This document shows positions 21,801 to 33,764 of a DNA stretch of 64,000 nt, piece after piece (positions within the stretch are counted from its first letter, which is position 1; each line of letters starts with the position of its first letter). The notes under the pieces were generated by a model that was not told the origin of the DNA, ran no database searches, and saw only the letters and a program-made list of their open reading frames with translations. This stretch comes from Anaeramoeba flamelloides (Eukaryota; Metamonada; Anaeramoebidae): assembly GCA_027625915.1 (NCBI GenBank), contig JANTQA010000008.1, positions 8,106,501 through 8,170,500 of the forward strand, in the 5' to 3' direction. A program made the translations under genes and the position numbers.

Positions 21801-24800
21801 TGAATTCTACAAATTGGAAATGTCGTTAGGTTTTTTTTTTACTTTTAGAAATAAAATGAAAATTTTATAAATTTTCTTTTTATTTCTTAAATTTTGGAAA
21901 ACCACCGTTAGATTTTCTTTAGTTTTTCTGTTTATTCGGAAAATCAATAGATTTTCGTTAGGTTTTTTTGAGTTTTATATTTATTTGAAAAACCTAGAAC
22001 ACTTAACAAATAAATAAGAAAACTCAAAAAAACCTAGAACACTTCACAAATAAAATACAAAACCTCAAAAAAACCTAGAACACTTATCAAATAAAACAGA
22101 AAACCTCAAGAAAACCTAGACACTTAACGGAACTCTTCGGCACTTGACGGCACTTGACGACACTCCCCAAAAATATTTCACAATAATTAACAATCAAAAC
22201 TATTTATTTAATACTCAAAAATATACAAGTTATCCTTCAAGCTTAACAATTCTAAAATTCAGGGTCTTTTCCTAACTGCTTAAATAGATATTATTCTATA
22301 ATCAATAAAAATTCAAATAAATTTTATCATTTATGTTTAAAATATGAACATAAAGAAATTATAGAAAATATTGATCATTTTTTCTGGGTATGTCCTTCCT
22401 CTGAAAAAGATAGATTAATTTTTCAAAATAAATTAAAAGAAATAAATCTTAATGAAATAATTTTAAAACAAGACAGTTTGAAATTATTTTCATTAATTAA
22501 TAATCGTGAAATCTATGATTCTGTGCTTAAATTTATGAAAGGAAATTTAAGTATAAGAGCATCTAGAGTGTAATTTACACTTCTTCCTCTAAGAAATAAT
22601 AAATAAAAAAAATTTTTTTTTTATTAAAATTCGTATTATGTATCTTTCTATACAATTTTGATATTTTTTATTTTTTCAATTTTCTCGGCTAACAACACCA
22701 AAAATAATTTTAGTTTTAATTTGAATATTAAAAAATTGAATGAAAATTGTGATCAATAAACTAATAAAGAAAAAAAAACAAATAAAAGATAATAAACTGA
22801 AACATTTTTTATTTTATAATTGAAAACATAAAAAAAAAAAACTTATTAATTTGGAAACAAATTAAGAGTTACTTGTTAAAATTTGACTTTAACTTTGTTA
22901 AAAAAGTGAAGAAAATCTATTTTTTGATCATAATAGATTTATCCAAAATAGGTTTGGATTGAAAAAAGAAATGTTTTGGAATAACTTCAATTTCAAGAAA
23001 ACATATAGAAGGTATTTGTTTTTTTTTAAATACTTTTTTTTGAATCATTACTGTTTCAATTTCGACTTCTAAAGAATAAAATATATTATTTTTGCATGAA
23101 TAGATGTATTTTTTTTTTTTTGTAAATATTTTTTTGAAAAATCAAACTTTGGTTTTGTCAAAGTGGCCCAATTTTTTTTCCAAATATCAATTATTTTTTA
23201 TAATTGACCTTTGAAGAATAAAGAATAAATAAGTAAAACAATACACATCAGTGAATAGTTGATATCCGTCTGAAAGCAAAACGAAAAAACCAATAGATTT
23301 TCTTAAAAATAGAAAAAGTCAAATTCTTTTGGTAATATTAAGAAAAACAACAATTGTTCATTTTGATCTTCAATTGAAGAACCAAATAAAATATCATTAG
23401 AAATAAATATTGTTTTTTTTACAATCATTTTCACTGTTTCAATGACATTATAATAACACAATTTTACATAGTGGCTATGATATCTTGCAATACAAAAATA
23501 AATTTGAAAATGAATTAGGTGTCATAAATAAAGCAATCGAAAAAATAAAAAAAAGCAAAATGTGAAAAAAATGATTTCAATTTTGAAATATTCAAAATAA
23601 ATTTTTTCTTCTAATATCCAATCAAACTCTTTAAAGACATGTAATTCAGAAATCAATACGACTGGGTCACCTTTGACTGGAAAATAGTTTATTTAAAATC
23701 AAAACCCCTTGAAATTATATCCCAATTTCAATGAATATTTATTAAAGTTTGTTAGTAATAACATTCTAGTTACTAATGACCAGTTGGTTTGATGTGTCTG
23801 AATTCTGTTTTTTTTTATTTTTTTTTTGTAAATTATTTATACAAAATACAAATTTATTAATAAAGAGAAAAATAAACAAAAAGCGCATCCTTTATAATTG
23901 AAAATATAAAAAATAGAATTTAAGATTTTTTTAAATTCGATCAACACCTTTAACAAACTATTTATCAAAAAAAAATTGTTTCTTCAAATTAAGAATTGGT
24001 TTTTGATATACCTATATCAATAAATATTTGTCAAACATAAAAATAAAAATTAATAATAACTAATCAAAAAAAAATTCTTTTAATAACTAAAAAATATCAA
24101 CAAAAAATAAATAGTGTTTATTTAATGTTTTTATAAATTCAAAAACAACAAGTAGATATCATTGGAATCTATTAGAACAAACAATCAAAAAAAATAAAGA
24201 ATGGCCAACTGTTTGTATTCAATGGAAGCGTTCATTATTAATATTAACATTACAATTACATTCCTTTTTATTCCAAACAGATGTGAAAGTAACTAAAGAA
24301 GAAGAAGAAGTTGAACTTTTAAAATTAAAACAAGAACATTTGATATTAGAATCAGATAAGGTTAGAAGAAATAGATATACAAAGGTTTGTTTACTTTTTT
24401 TTTTTTTTTATTATATATATATATTCACAATTTTTTAATACTTATTATTAAAATTATTCAAAAATTCAAGTTCCAATTCACCTTCAAAATAAAAAATAAA
24501 TAATTATAATAAATACTTGAAATAATATTTTCAATATTTATTGTTTAACGAACGGTTAAATTGAATTTTGAAGTATTTTATTTTATATAAATAGTATTTT
24601 TATTAAAAACAAAATCGTTATACATATACTTCATTTCGTTATTGTAAAGGCATTTTTAAAGTATAATAAAAGTATTGAAAAAATAATTTTTAGTAAATCA
24701 TTGTTTAATTTTCTATTTGAAAACAACTAAATTTTTTATTTTAAAAAAAACATTTTTTCATTTTATAAAAAACATTTTTTAATTTTCACTAATATTTTTT

Positions 24801-27800
24801 TAATACAAGAAAATTGAAAATGATATAGTATTAATTCCACCAAAATCAACACTTGAATTAAATTTAAAATACCAGTAAGTCTGTTCTTTTTAAATATTTT
24901 AATAAAAAAATTAAATTTTTATAATTTTTTCTTTCAACTACATAACCTACTATCCTTTTTTTTTTAAAAAAAAAACAAAAATAAATCATTTTTACCGATT
25001 TTAATTTTAAATTATTTCCCAAAAGACCACCAAAATCATTTTTATCTTGGAATAATTATTCTGCAATTTTCTTTTGGAGAGAATTTTTTCGTATGAATTT
25101 TTTTTTTATTTCTTTTTATTATTTATTCAAAACATTTCAATAACACAATTTTAATTCTTTACGTAATTAACTTTATTCTTCAAAAATAAATATTTTAGCA
25201 AAAAAATATTATTCCAATTACCATTTTTATGAAAAGATGAAAAAAATTTATGAAAATTAAAATATTTATTTAATTGTCATATATATAAATATACTGTTAA
25301 ATTGGTTTATTTTGTTAATAAAACAAAATTTGATCAGAGAAATAATTATTGTTATTGTTGTTTTTAAAAAAATTTTTAAAATTCTGAGTTTATATAATTA
25401 AAAATTTTTTTGGTAGGAATGAGAAAAATATTTTCTTCAAAGTAACTCTTTTTTTCAAAAAAAAAAAATAAGAATTTAATTAAAATAAACTATGCCTCAT
25501 CCAAATCCCATTCGATTTTTTTTCATTTGAAAAATAAAAAAAAAGGTTTTTGCTGGAAAATACTTTACGATCTGTTTTAACTTCAAAATTTGAAACTTTA
25601 AAGAATCACTTTTTTTTTTTTTTTTTTTGGGATTATTGAAAATTTGAATAAAATTGTGTGAAAATACGAATTATGATCAAAATAATTTTTACTACAATGA
25701 AATTTTATAATTGTAAAAATCAAAAAAGATAACTTTCATTTCTTCTAATTTGCAATTGTATCAAAAAAAAAACCCAATAATTAACCTGCTAATATCAAAA
25801 TTTGTTTTTCTTACAAAAAAAAAAAAACTAATCTTTGTTACATATCAAAAATAGTTAAAAAAAATTTACATTTTGGATCAACAAATTATTTATAATGAAT
25901 GTAATAATTGAAAAAAAAAAAATCTCCAATAGACAAAATAAAGAAAAATTATTAAAATAAAAAATTATAAAGCCTCATAAAGTCGTTTTAAAAAAGTTTT
26001 TAATATACCCAAAAAAAACTTGAGTGAAGTTTTTCAACTGTTTTTTTTATAAACTTTTTTTTCAGTCAAAGTGATATCCAAAAAAAACATTTTTTTCAAA
26101 TATCAAATATTTTTTATAAATGGCCTTTGAAGTACAAATAAATAATAAATAAGTAGAATAATAAACACCAAAGCATAGTTGATATTAGCCTGAAATAAAA
26201 CTAATAAATCAATAGATTTTCTAAAAATGGAAAAACTCCAAATTCCTTATAAATTTCCCATTGAGAAAAATAACAATGTTCACATCAATCTTCAATTAAA
26301 GATCAAATAAAATTCCAATAGAAATCAAAATTATTTCTCTAAAATCATTTTTACTTTATCAATAACATTAAAATAACACAATTTTACACAGTGACTATGA
26401 GATCCTGCAATAAAAAAATTCTTGCAAATGAATTATGTTATCAAAAAAAAATAGAAAAAAAAAAAAAGAATGAGAAAAAATGATTTCAATTTTGAAATTT
26501 CCAAAATAAAATTTTCTTCTAATATCAATATCAACCCTTTAAATACATGTAATTTATTGACCACAACTGGGCCCCTTTGACCGGAAAATAATTTACATTC
26601 TTTTGAAAACTTTTTTTGTCACACTTCTTTAAAATAACACTAAATCTTGAAAAATAAAATAAAATACAATTATTGAAATTTCCATACCTTTAATTTCACA
26701 AAAAAAGTAATTGATTAATCGGGAATTCTTACAAAAAGATCTTTTCTGAATTTATCTTAAAAGATCAAAAATACATGAAAATAAAAAATAATTGAATAAT
26801 TCGAGCATTGCTAATTGATTATAAAATATGACACAACTTTTTTTGACACTTTGACTGCTTTGACCTTTTTGATTTCTTAATTCCCTTGATTTGATTTCCT
26901 ATCTGAAACATTTTTTTTTTTCTAGAATAATTGATCGGAAAAAATTAAATACTAAATAAATTTTCTTCAAAAATATTTGTAATTTTAAAATGTAGATTAA
27001 AAAAAATATTAACAATTAAAGACTCTCGCTTTGCTCAAAACAAATATTCTCTTTTGAAGCACTAAAGATTTTTTTTCCTTAAAAAAATTTTGGGCATCTT
27101 TTTCAGAAACTCTTCATTAACCTTCTATCAATCGAAAGCAAAAAACATTAAAAGAAAAAGAAAAAACTAAAAAAATCAAAATTAATCAAAAAAAAAAAAT
27201 ACTCTCTAACCAATTTAAATAATTTTGAAGAAAGAGATTTATTAAACAAGTGATTTTCTTTTAAATTACTGCTTCTCAGATTTGTTACTACAATTGTATG
27301 ATCAAAAATACTTTAAAAAAAAAAAATTCATAATACTTTTCTTTTTTTTATTTGATTTTGTTCTTAAACCATTCGCAACACAACATGTGAATTTAGGTAA
27401 AATTAATACACCTACGTGATAATCAACATTTCCAAATATAATGAGATATGAAAGATGCTTTTTTTGATTTTTTTTATCGCTATTAATTAACGAACTTTGA
27501 AAAAAAAAAAAAAAAAAAAATAACAGAAATGAAAAAAAATGTAAAATATATTTTTAAAATAAGAATGCTTTTTGTTAACTATTAAAACAAGTTTAAACAC
27601 ATTATTTTATTAAAAAAGGATTTGTAACAACAATGCCAATTAAATAGAAAATATTTTTCGTCTTTTCATAAAAATGATCAATTGAAAATTTTCCTCAAAA
27701 ACGTGTTAAATTCAAAAAAAACAAAAAAAAAAATTAAAAATAAATAAATAATAGATTTATATCATAATCCAAATTTGATTTGTGAACCATTTGTTCATGG

Positions 27801-30800
27801 TTTGTGTATATCGGGATATATTGAAACATACAACATTATAACTTTTCTTGAAAAGCAATATCCGATGGATGTTAAATACGTCAAATTACCAATCCTGAAA
27901 TTATTTTCACCTATTTTTATTTTAGGATGTGAATCAAATTATCATTATAATTCAGGAAAATCCATTTCGTATGGTGCGCTCTGTAATATCTTTTGCACAC
28001 CACAGGAACCAATTAATCAAAGATATTTGGCCAATTTTTATTTGATAATCATTAAAGGATTATTATTGAAAAACCATGAAATAACAACCAACATTTTGAG
28101 ATTTTCATCCCATATTTTTGGATATTGTTTACCCGGAAGCACCATTTTAATAGGAACTTATTTAAGGGCCATTGAAAATTATTTAAATCCAAATTATAAA
28201 TACGATCTTAAACCTGATACCATTATCCATGCAATTACTTTATTGTCATCAATTATTTGCTTTGAAGATCATTTTGGAGGCATTTCAATCTACGAAGGAG
28301 AAAAAATAGTGAAATTAAAGGTCAACGAATTAGACGAATTTATTAAAATACAAGCTCTTTTAGAAAAGGAAACAAATGAAAGGGAGCAGTGTGCTAAAAA
28401 ATTAGTCAAATTACAATTTGAAAATAATGAAGAAAATTTTGAAGAAATTCGAGATTTGGAATTAGATCGGGAAATATCCATTATCCAAGAATGGAACAAA
28501 GAATCCCTTTTAGAAAAAATTGAAGAATACATGATCAAGAAGCAAACTATTAGAGAATTAATTGCAAAAATTTTAACGACTTTTATATTATCGCAATCTC
28601 TTCAAATAGATCCAATAATTTTTAAAATCGATCCCAAAAATTCAAGAGCCAAAAAACGAAGAAGGTCAAGTATTAGTGTTTCTATGGAAAGCTTTTCACA
28701 ATCAGATAATAAGGGTGAGAATAATATCAGTGATAATAACAGTGGTCTCAATATCAATAATATGAATACAAGGACCAGTAATAAAAATTTAACAGGTGAT
28801 TCCTTATCTGAAGAATCAATTAAATTATCTATTTTCACTTTAATTTCGATAGTTATTTCGGAATTATATTCAATTAATCCAAGAGTTACAATCATCCAAA
28901 ATATTCTTGATTCAATTGTACCACATTTATGTAACCTTTCCGATAACTTATCAAACAGTGCAAACTTTTCTTTAAGAACATTGGCGTCTTTATCATCTTA
29001 TTTAATTGAACTAGACCCAGAAATTGTTTCAAATTTAATTATCAAATTATGTCAAGTAATCAACCAGAAAATCGAATCATTGAAAACCACTATCAGGGAA
29101 AAGGAGAAAGGAGAAAGGGAAAGGGATAGGGATAACGAAAGTAAAGTACAATCGGTAATAAGCGCGCCATCATATATAAATCATATCCTATATACCATTT
29201 TGGTGTTTTTAATGAACAATAAAAACATGATCATAAAGGAAAAAATTAATTCCACTTTATTTTTAACTTTAATAAAGGCAATTGCATTTCAAAGAGAGCG
29301 GCAAATATTATTAGCCAAAAGCCAAACCAATTTGAAGAATAATCAAAGCCCAAGAAGGGATTCAAAAGAAGAAATTAAAAATAAAAAAAAAAAACGATTG
29401 GGCTTGAAAAAAAAAAAACATAAAAAGCATAGAAAAAATTCTTCATCCATGGAACAAGAATGGTCTGGCTCCATTGAACAATCGATTGTCACCACAGGGG
29501 CAAAAAGATACACGATCAACGAGAGTGAAAAAAATGAGAATTTCAAAAAGATTCGAACACAAATAGTAACTTCCGAAATTGTATTAATCGCACTCTTAAA
29601 TTTATGGAATAATTACCCTTTTAATGCTGGCCCTGAATTCATTAGTTCCCAAGTTTCAGATTTGGATGATTTACCTGAAAAATTAATTCAACAAAAGATC
29701 ATCGAAACTAGAGAAAAAATTAAACATGCACAGCAAAAGGAAAAACTCCGTAATAAGGATTCCGTTAATTTGAATGAAAAGGAAATCAAAAAAGATAATG
29801 AAGATGAAATTAATGCCATTGATTATTTGGAATATTCCCAATTGTTTGCCTTTGAAGATTCAATCATACAAGTACATGAATTGCCCATAACGAAAAATGA
29901 AAGATGGGTTCGATTAATATTAAGGGACCCAACTGGTAAATATGTTTGGGACGCCAAGGATTTAAGTAAGGATCCTAATTACCAAAAAATAAATAGAATT
30001 TCTAAATTTGAAATACCCATTGTGCCAAAGAAATTTATTCGCAATGATTTATTTAATTATAATAAAATATTTGATTCACAATCTAAATTAGATTTGAGTA
30101 ATGAAATGAATTTTAACAGGCAATTTGGCTTATTACCTTCAGATGAAAATTTAAAAAATTCCAATCTTCATAATCTTGATGTTGATGTTTTTAATGAATT
30201 ATTAAAATATATTGAAGAAAATAAAAAAAAAGATGGGCAAGATGAAGATGAAGATGAAGATGAAAATGAAAATGAAAATGAAAATGAAAATAAGAATGAG
30301 AATGAGAATGAAAATAAGGAAATTGAAATTGAAAAGGAAAAGGAAAAGGAAAAGGAAATTGGAAAGGAAAAGGAAAGGGAAATTGAAAAAGAAAATGAAA
30401 GTGAAAAGGAAAAGGAAATTGAAAACGAAAAGGAAAAAGGGAAAGGAAAAGGCATAGTGAAAAAAAATTTTAAAGATTTTACTGAAAAATTAGGAATATT
30501 GCCAATGACAACAACACCAGATAAAAAATCCAAAAGAATGACTGTAAAATTTAATATATTAAGAACTTCATCAAAGAAAAAAGAAAAATCAAATTCCTTC
30601 AACCAACCAAATAACATACCAAGCACTTTCAATCAAAGAATCCAAATTGAAAGAAAAATATTAACTGGTGAAAAAAAAAAAAATCTCTTAAATCTGATTC
30701 AACAAAGTAGGAAACATCAAACTGAGCATTTAAAAAGCGATTTAATGAAAAAAGAAATAATTGATCAAGATGAGGAAATGAAAAAGTTAATTTCAACTGA

Positions 30801-31749
30801 TGAAGAATTTAAAGAAATGATAAATGAGTCACAATTAAAAGTGAAACCAAACTTCCAATTACCAAAGGAATGCCCCCTGCCATTACATTTTTTCCATTAC
30901 TGCCGATTACTGCTATCCCATTTTGGTTTGGTATCTTTAGAAAATTTAAAAAATCTGATCCCATTGCAAAGGAACCAAAGGGTGGAAAGATCATTAAAGG
31001 AGTTAGATAAGAGATTGTCTCGGGAAACTCAAAAAATAGGCGTGATCTATGTTGGCAAAAACCAAAGAAGCAAACTACAAATTTTAAAAAATGAAAAGGG
31101 CAGCGCATCCTTTGAAGAATTTGTTACCGGGCTAGGATGGGAGGTGCAATTGAAAAGCCATTTGGGATATCGAGGCGGATTGGACAATTATACCTTCGAA
31201 AACGGCCGGACAGCACCGTACTATTCCGATTTTGATTCCGAAGTTATTTTCCACGTTTCAACTTGGATGCCAAATTCAAATAAAGACGAAAACCAATTAC
31301 ACAAAAAGAAACATTTTAGTAATGATTTTGTAAACATCATTTGGTGTGAAGACAGTAAAGAATATGATACCAAAATCATTATTTCCAAAAATAATTATGT
31401 ACATATCATAATTTATCCATTGCCCAATGGGCTATTTAGATTCCAAATAAATTCAAAACCTGAAATTCCGCTTTTCGGTTTGTTAATAGACGGAATGATC
31501 GTAACTAAACAAGTTCTGCCCTTTTTGGTCAGACAAACAGCAACAATGGCAACAAGATTTAGCAACAGAGCTAGAATGAGAGACGTTAGACATCCCTATT
31601 CATATAGATTGAGCCTGATTAATGAAACAATCGAACGATACAAAATGGATATCGGCTTCGAAGAATATTTTAAACAAATTATTATTGGTAATTCAGAAAA
31701 TGAACAAAATATTCAATTATTTCAGAACATTTTAAATAAACTGAAATAA
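15877..31749 (+). CDS. RALGAPA: RalGAP alpha-type GTPase-activating protein
   Basis: Exons by hand: 15877-16099, 16288-16398, 16624-16830, 19621-19821, 19922-20139, 20292-20597, one not found, 24153-24384, 24810-24874, 25026-25090, 27755-31749. All other joins keep phase. The total is about 1,900 residues, against about 2,000 in animal RalGAP-alpha. The human order is followed: N-terminal KKALSRVK, KKWQHRSF, EIFRQALLLP, a KRILQLI segment before KTWNIILENL, SRYHWNLL, FFWREFF, CLPGSTILIG. The C-terminal Rap/Ran-GAP domain (about 31020-31690) has FVTGLGWEV, EVIFHVSTWMP and HFSNDFVNIIW; its Asn fits the catalytic Asn thumb. With a beta subunit such proteins stimulate GTP hydrolysis by Ral/Rheb-like GTPases. 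A Glu/Lys/Asn repeat lies at 30237-30450. The start is the ATG at 15877, followed by TESKQALKKKEYFLDE, which aligns with the family N terminus. Confidence 0.9.
17215..17915. mobile_element. Rep-B, TTAA-flanked element (copy 2), inserted in Rep-A
   Basis: It is flanked by TTAA at 17215-17218 and 17912-17915, with terminal inverted repeats GGGTCTAGTCATTTACCGTG and its complement ending GACTCGACCC. The 701 bp carry no transposase frame. TTAA duplication is the hallmark of piggyBac-type transposition, so this is probably a non-autonomous piggyBac-like element. Inside it is a strong GC-richer hairpin at 17651-17757. Confidence 0.75.
17651..17757. repeat. Long-stem hairpin inside Rep-B
   Basis: AAAAAGCGCCAAAGAGCGAC (17651 onward) and its complement ending at 17757 form a stem of about 23 bp with a loop of about 60 bases. 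The arms are nearly identical and notably GC-richer than the surroundings. Confidence 0.85.
18183..18551. mobile_element. Rep-C MITE, inserted in Rep-A
   Basis: A 369-bp element whose two ends are about 75-bp inverted repeats, starting GTGTAAATATGGAATGTTGT on the left with the near-perfect complement on the right (TTTACAACATCCCATATTTA). No coding frame. Only one copy was noticed in the window. Confidence 0.8.
18737..18994. mobile_element. Rep-H MITE (copy 2)
   Basis: A 258-bp element with terminal inverted repeats TACTATTATTTTCCAATTAA and the complement ending GGAAAATAGCAGTA. It is related, in opposite orientation, to 11906-12165. Confidence 0.7.
19577..19602. repeat. (TA)n microsatellite
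   Basis: Alternating TA run just upstream of the exon 4 acceptor of RalGAP-alpha. Confidence 0.9.
21825..22170. repeat. Rep-E palindrome plus tandem array inside the LINE
   Basis: It begins with a foldback unit (21825-21910; GTTAGGTTTTTTTTTTACTT with a weak complement). This is followed by further AGGTTTTTTTGAGTTTTATA-like units and the tandem array at 21975-22120, and it ends in short CACTTGACGG repeats. Confidence 0.65.
21975..22120. repeat. Tandem repeat, unit about 41 bp, about 3.5 copies
   Basis: Successive units begin AACCTAGAACACTTAACAAA, AACCTAGAACACTTCACAAA and AACCTAGAACACTTATCAAA, each ending in a CTCAAAAA-type run. The inverted complement of one such unit is seen at about 56340-56390. 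Confidence 0.85.
23145..23685. mobile_element. Rep-D MITE (copy 1)
   Basis: The ends read GTCAAAGTGGCCCAATTTT on the left and the complement-type CACCTTTGACTGGAAAA on the right. The interior shares long stretches with 26050-26600 and, inverted, with 40605-41296. No coding capacity. It lies in the same RalGAP-alpha intron as the LINE fragment. Confidence 0.7.
24153..25090 (+). other. Three small RalGAP-alpha exons
   Basis: 24153-24384 encodes SRYHWNLLEQTIKKNKEW and a Glu/Lys-rich stretch; 24810-24874 encodes KIENDIVLIPPKSTLEL; 25026-25090 encodes SFLSWNNYSAIFFWREFF. Donors GTTTGT, GTAAGT and GTATGA and acceptors CAAG, CAAG and AAAG keep phase. The first start is uncertain by three bases because two AG acceptors are adjacent. 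An alternative donor at 24361 would remove eight codons. Confidence 0.7.
25091..27754 (+). other. RalGAP-alpha last intron (2.7 kb)
   Basis: It joins phase 1 to phase 1 directly between FFWREFF and LYHNPNLICEPF, which matches the spacing of the human protein, so no exon appears to be missing here. It contains a Rep-D copy (26050-26600) and otherwise AT-rich sequence. Confidence 0.65.
26050..26600. mobile_element. Rep-D MITE (copy 2)
   Basis: The left end is TTTCAGTCAAAGTGATATCC and the right end has GGGCCCCTTTGACCGGAAAA. It has the same orientation and interior as copy 1 about 2.9 kb upstream, in another intron of the same gene. Confidence 0.7.
30237..30450 (+). repeat. In-frame Glu/Lys/Asn/Asp coding repeat
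   Basis: Hexamer-type repeats GAAGAT, GAAAAT and GAAAAG encode about 70 residues of alternating Glu with Asp, Asn and Lys inside RalGAP-alpha, between the armadillo-like part and the GAP domain. It is a charged, probably disordered linker. Repeat number is likely to vary between strains. Confidence 0.9.
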
Positions 31750-32084
31750 TAATATTTATAATTTTGTTTTTCCTTTTTTCTATTCTTTTTTTTTTTGTTT
31801 TGATTTTTGATATTTTTTTTTTCTAAAAAGATTTTTTTGAATTTTTGTGTTATTTTTTGAATTTTTGTTATTCTTCAAAGTCATTTTTTTTTATTTTTCA
31901 AAGCCTTTTTTTTTTCATAATTAAAATATTTAAATATAAATTATGTTCTTTTATTTTTTATTTTTTCTTATTATTTTTTTCATTTATTTACTTTTTAAAG
32001 AAAATTAATAGTGTTTCACAAGGTTATATTTTGAAATTTCAAATTTGGTCAAATTGAATTTTTTGTATTTTATCATTATTATTT
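31750..32084. other. 3' flank of RalGAP-alpha
   Basis: T-rich sequence after the stop codon, probably 3' UTR and spacer before the inverted repeat. No other feature seen. Confidence 0.4.
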
Positions 32085-32935
32085 AGAGAAAGGAGTAATT
32101 AAAGAAAATTATATCAAATAAAAAAGATAAGGAGAAGAATAATTAAAATAAATAATAATAATAATATCATTTGCATGATCGAGTAAAAAACGTGAGAACT
32201 ACTAGTTAGTTTTTACAGGTTTTGAAAGAATTAAGAAAAAGCCTTGATTTTACAAAATTATTTCGAATTCGGAAAACCTTTATTCACTTTTGTTAGGTTT
32301 TTTTTAATTTCTGAAATAATATGAAAATTCTTTTAAATTTTCTTTTCATTTATTAAATTAAAAACAATGTAGGTAAATTGCCGTACTTGCCTTAGCTAAA
32401 TTCAAAAGCATAGGGAAAAATTATGATAGAAAGATTATCGATTACATATAAAAACTCCACAAATGTGATTAATAATTGGTATTCCTCTGTAGTTAGGCTT
32501 TTTGTATCTTCTTGAAAGAAGGGGGTAAAAATCTATGATTTTAATCAATTATTTTGAAAAAAAAAAAAAAAAAAACCTAGATACAACTCTCATAGTATGA
32601 CCAAAAGTACCGTGATTTCTATTTATATATTAAGTATTTTTTATTATCAATATTTTATTATTACATTTTGATATAACCACAAGATTTCTAACCTTAAGAG
32701 CTTTGATAAAAGATTTGTAATAAGAAAAATATATTTCATGATTGTATGATAATATTAAGGAGTTTTTGTGTATTTTTCCCAAGTCTAACTTTTGTATATA
32801 GTCTATTATCAAGAATTTATAACAATTTTTTTTTCCATTCGATTACTATAAAAGTTTATCTTTCATAGTAAAAAATGAAATGATTTATGTTTTGATAATA
32901 TTGAATGCAATATTCACATCTATTATCATTTTCCT
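32085..32935 (-). mobile_element. LINE 3' tail, minus orientation (left arm)
   Basis: It is complementary, with gaps, to 33765-34625. On the minus strand it reads a coding relic around 32812-32630 (LGKIHKNSLILSYNHEIYFS) that parallels the right arm. The outer end contains a Rep-E foldback (about 32285-32375) and a conserved block including ATATCATTTGCATGAT. No intact frame remains. Confidence 0.55.
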
Positions 32936-33764
32936 TTTTTTATTATTTTTTATATTTAGATTTAAATTTTAATAACATATAAATATCTATTATATTCATT
33001 TGTAAAAGTAATAAATTAGAGTAATCTAGTACTTGATTTAAATTTTTGATAATTATTTTTTTTTTTGTATTTTGGAATCATTTCTTGATTATTTTCAGGA
33101 GTATCAAGGTTTTTATGAGTTTTTAACTATCATGGGAGTGAAAATTAAAATGGATAATTGGTGATTTGCAGTATTTTATAACTTAAATTTTAGAAAATTC
33201 AAAATATCAAATAAACATGTAATTACTGAACTCCTCCTTGACAAAATATTTCTCTTTTATTTGTGAATTTCTTTTTTTTTTCATTCAATTAAATCCATAT
33301 TTAATAAACTCACAAAAAACCATTACAATTTGTTACCATAAATAAATCACATAATATATAAAAAACTTTTTATTAGTGTTCACTTTTGATTTCCAATATT
33401 ATAAGATCCTAATTTTTGTACTAGAAATTAAAATTAACAGTTTTTTTTTACATGAAATTAATTACACATAAATTTGGTTTGTTGACAAATTTTCTAGAAT
33501 CTATATAGTATTTTTAAGATCTTTTTTTGTGACTAGTTACTTATTCTTTGACCAAATATACTTTTTTTTTTATTTTTTTATTCCAAAAAGTTGTTCTGAT
33601 CAAAATAATAAAAAATAAAAATTATTACTTGAAAAGAAAAAATTATCTAAATTTAAAATAAATAGCTATATTTTTCAAATTAAGAATTTTTTAAATGAAT
33701 AAATTAGATATTAGTATGTCTTGGTTAAATAATTCTGAATACAAAAAATTTTAAAAATATGAAA
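32936..33764. other. Spacer between the two LINE tails
   Basis: AT-rich sequence without recognisable coding. It may be the more decayed inner part of the same pair of elements. Confidence 0.35.

Larger units (their letters stand above)
20750..22620 (+). mobile_element. Decayed LINE fragment in a RalGAP-alpha intron
   Basis: Plus-strand frames read as a reverse transcriptase with many stops: KFQFGFRKKYDTQIAVLNFL at about 20820, a degraded PQGDP box at about 21080, and MFADDLILIIKG with the catalytic FADD at about 21165. The C-terminal zinc motif with spacing C-x16-H-x4-C lies near 22340-22400. It resembles the LINE at the left edge of the window. The 5' part (ORF1, endonuclease) is missing, as expected for a 5'-truncated insertion. 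A block of Rep-E units and a tandem repeat interrupts it at about 21825-22170. Confidence 0.8.
20598..24152 (+). other. RalGAP-alpha intron region with one unlocated exon
   Basis: The exon ending at 20597 closes in phase 0 and the exon beginning at 24153 needs two bases from its predecessor. At least one exon of 3n+2 bases is therefore expected here. In the human protein the corresponding segment is about 25-30 residues containing PLFQTL and a Trp. I scanned for it and found no match. The interval holds a LINE copy, Rep-E units and a Rep-D element. Confidence 0.6.

Noticed and set aside
30168-30632. Long minus-strand frame of Phe and Ser opposite the RalGAP-alpha repeat
   Set aside because: A mirror of the Glu/Lys coding repeat; its composition is entirely explained by the plus-strand gene.
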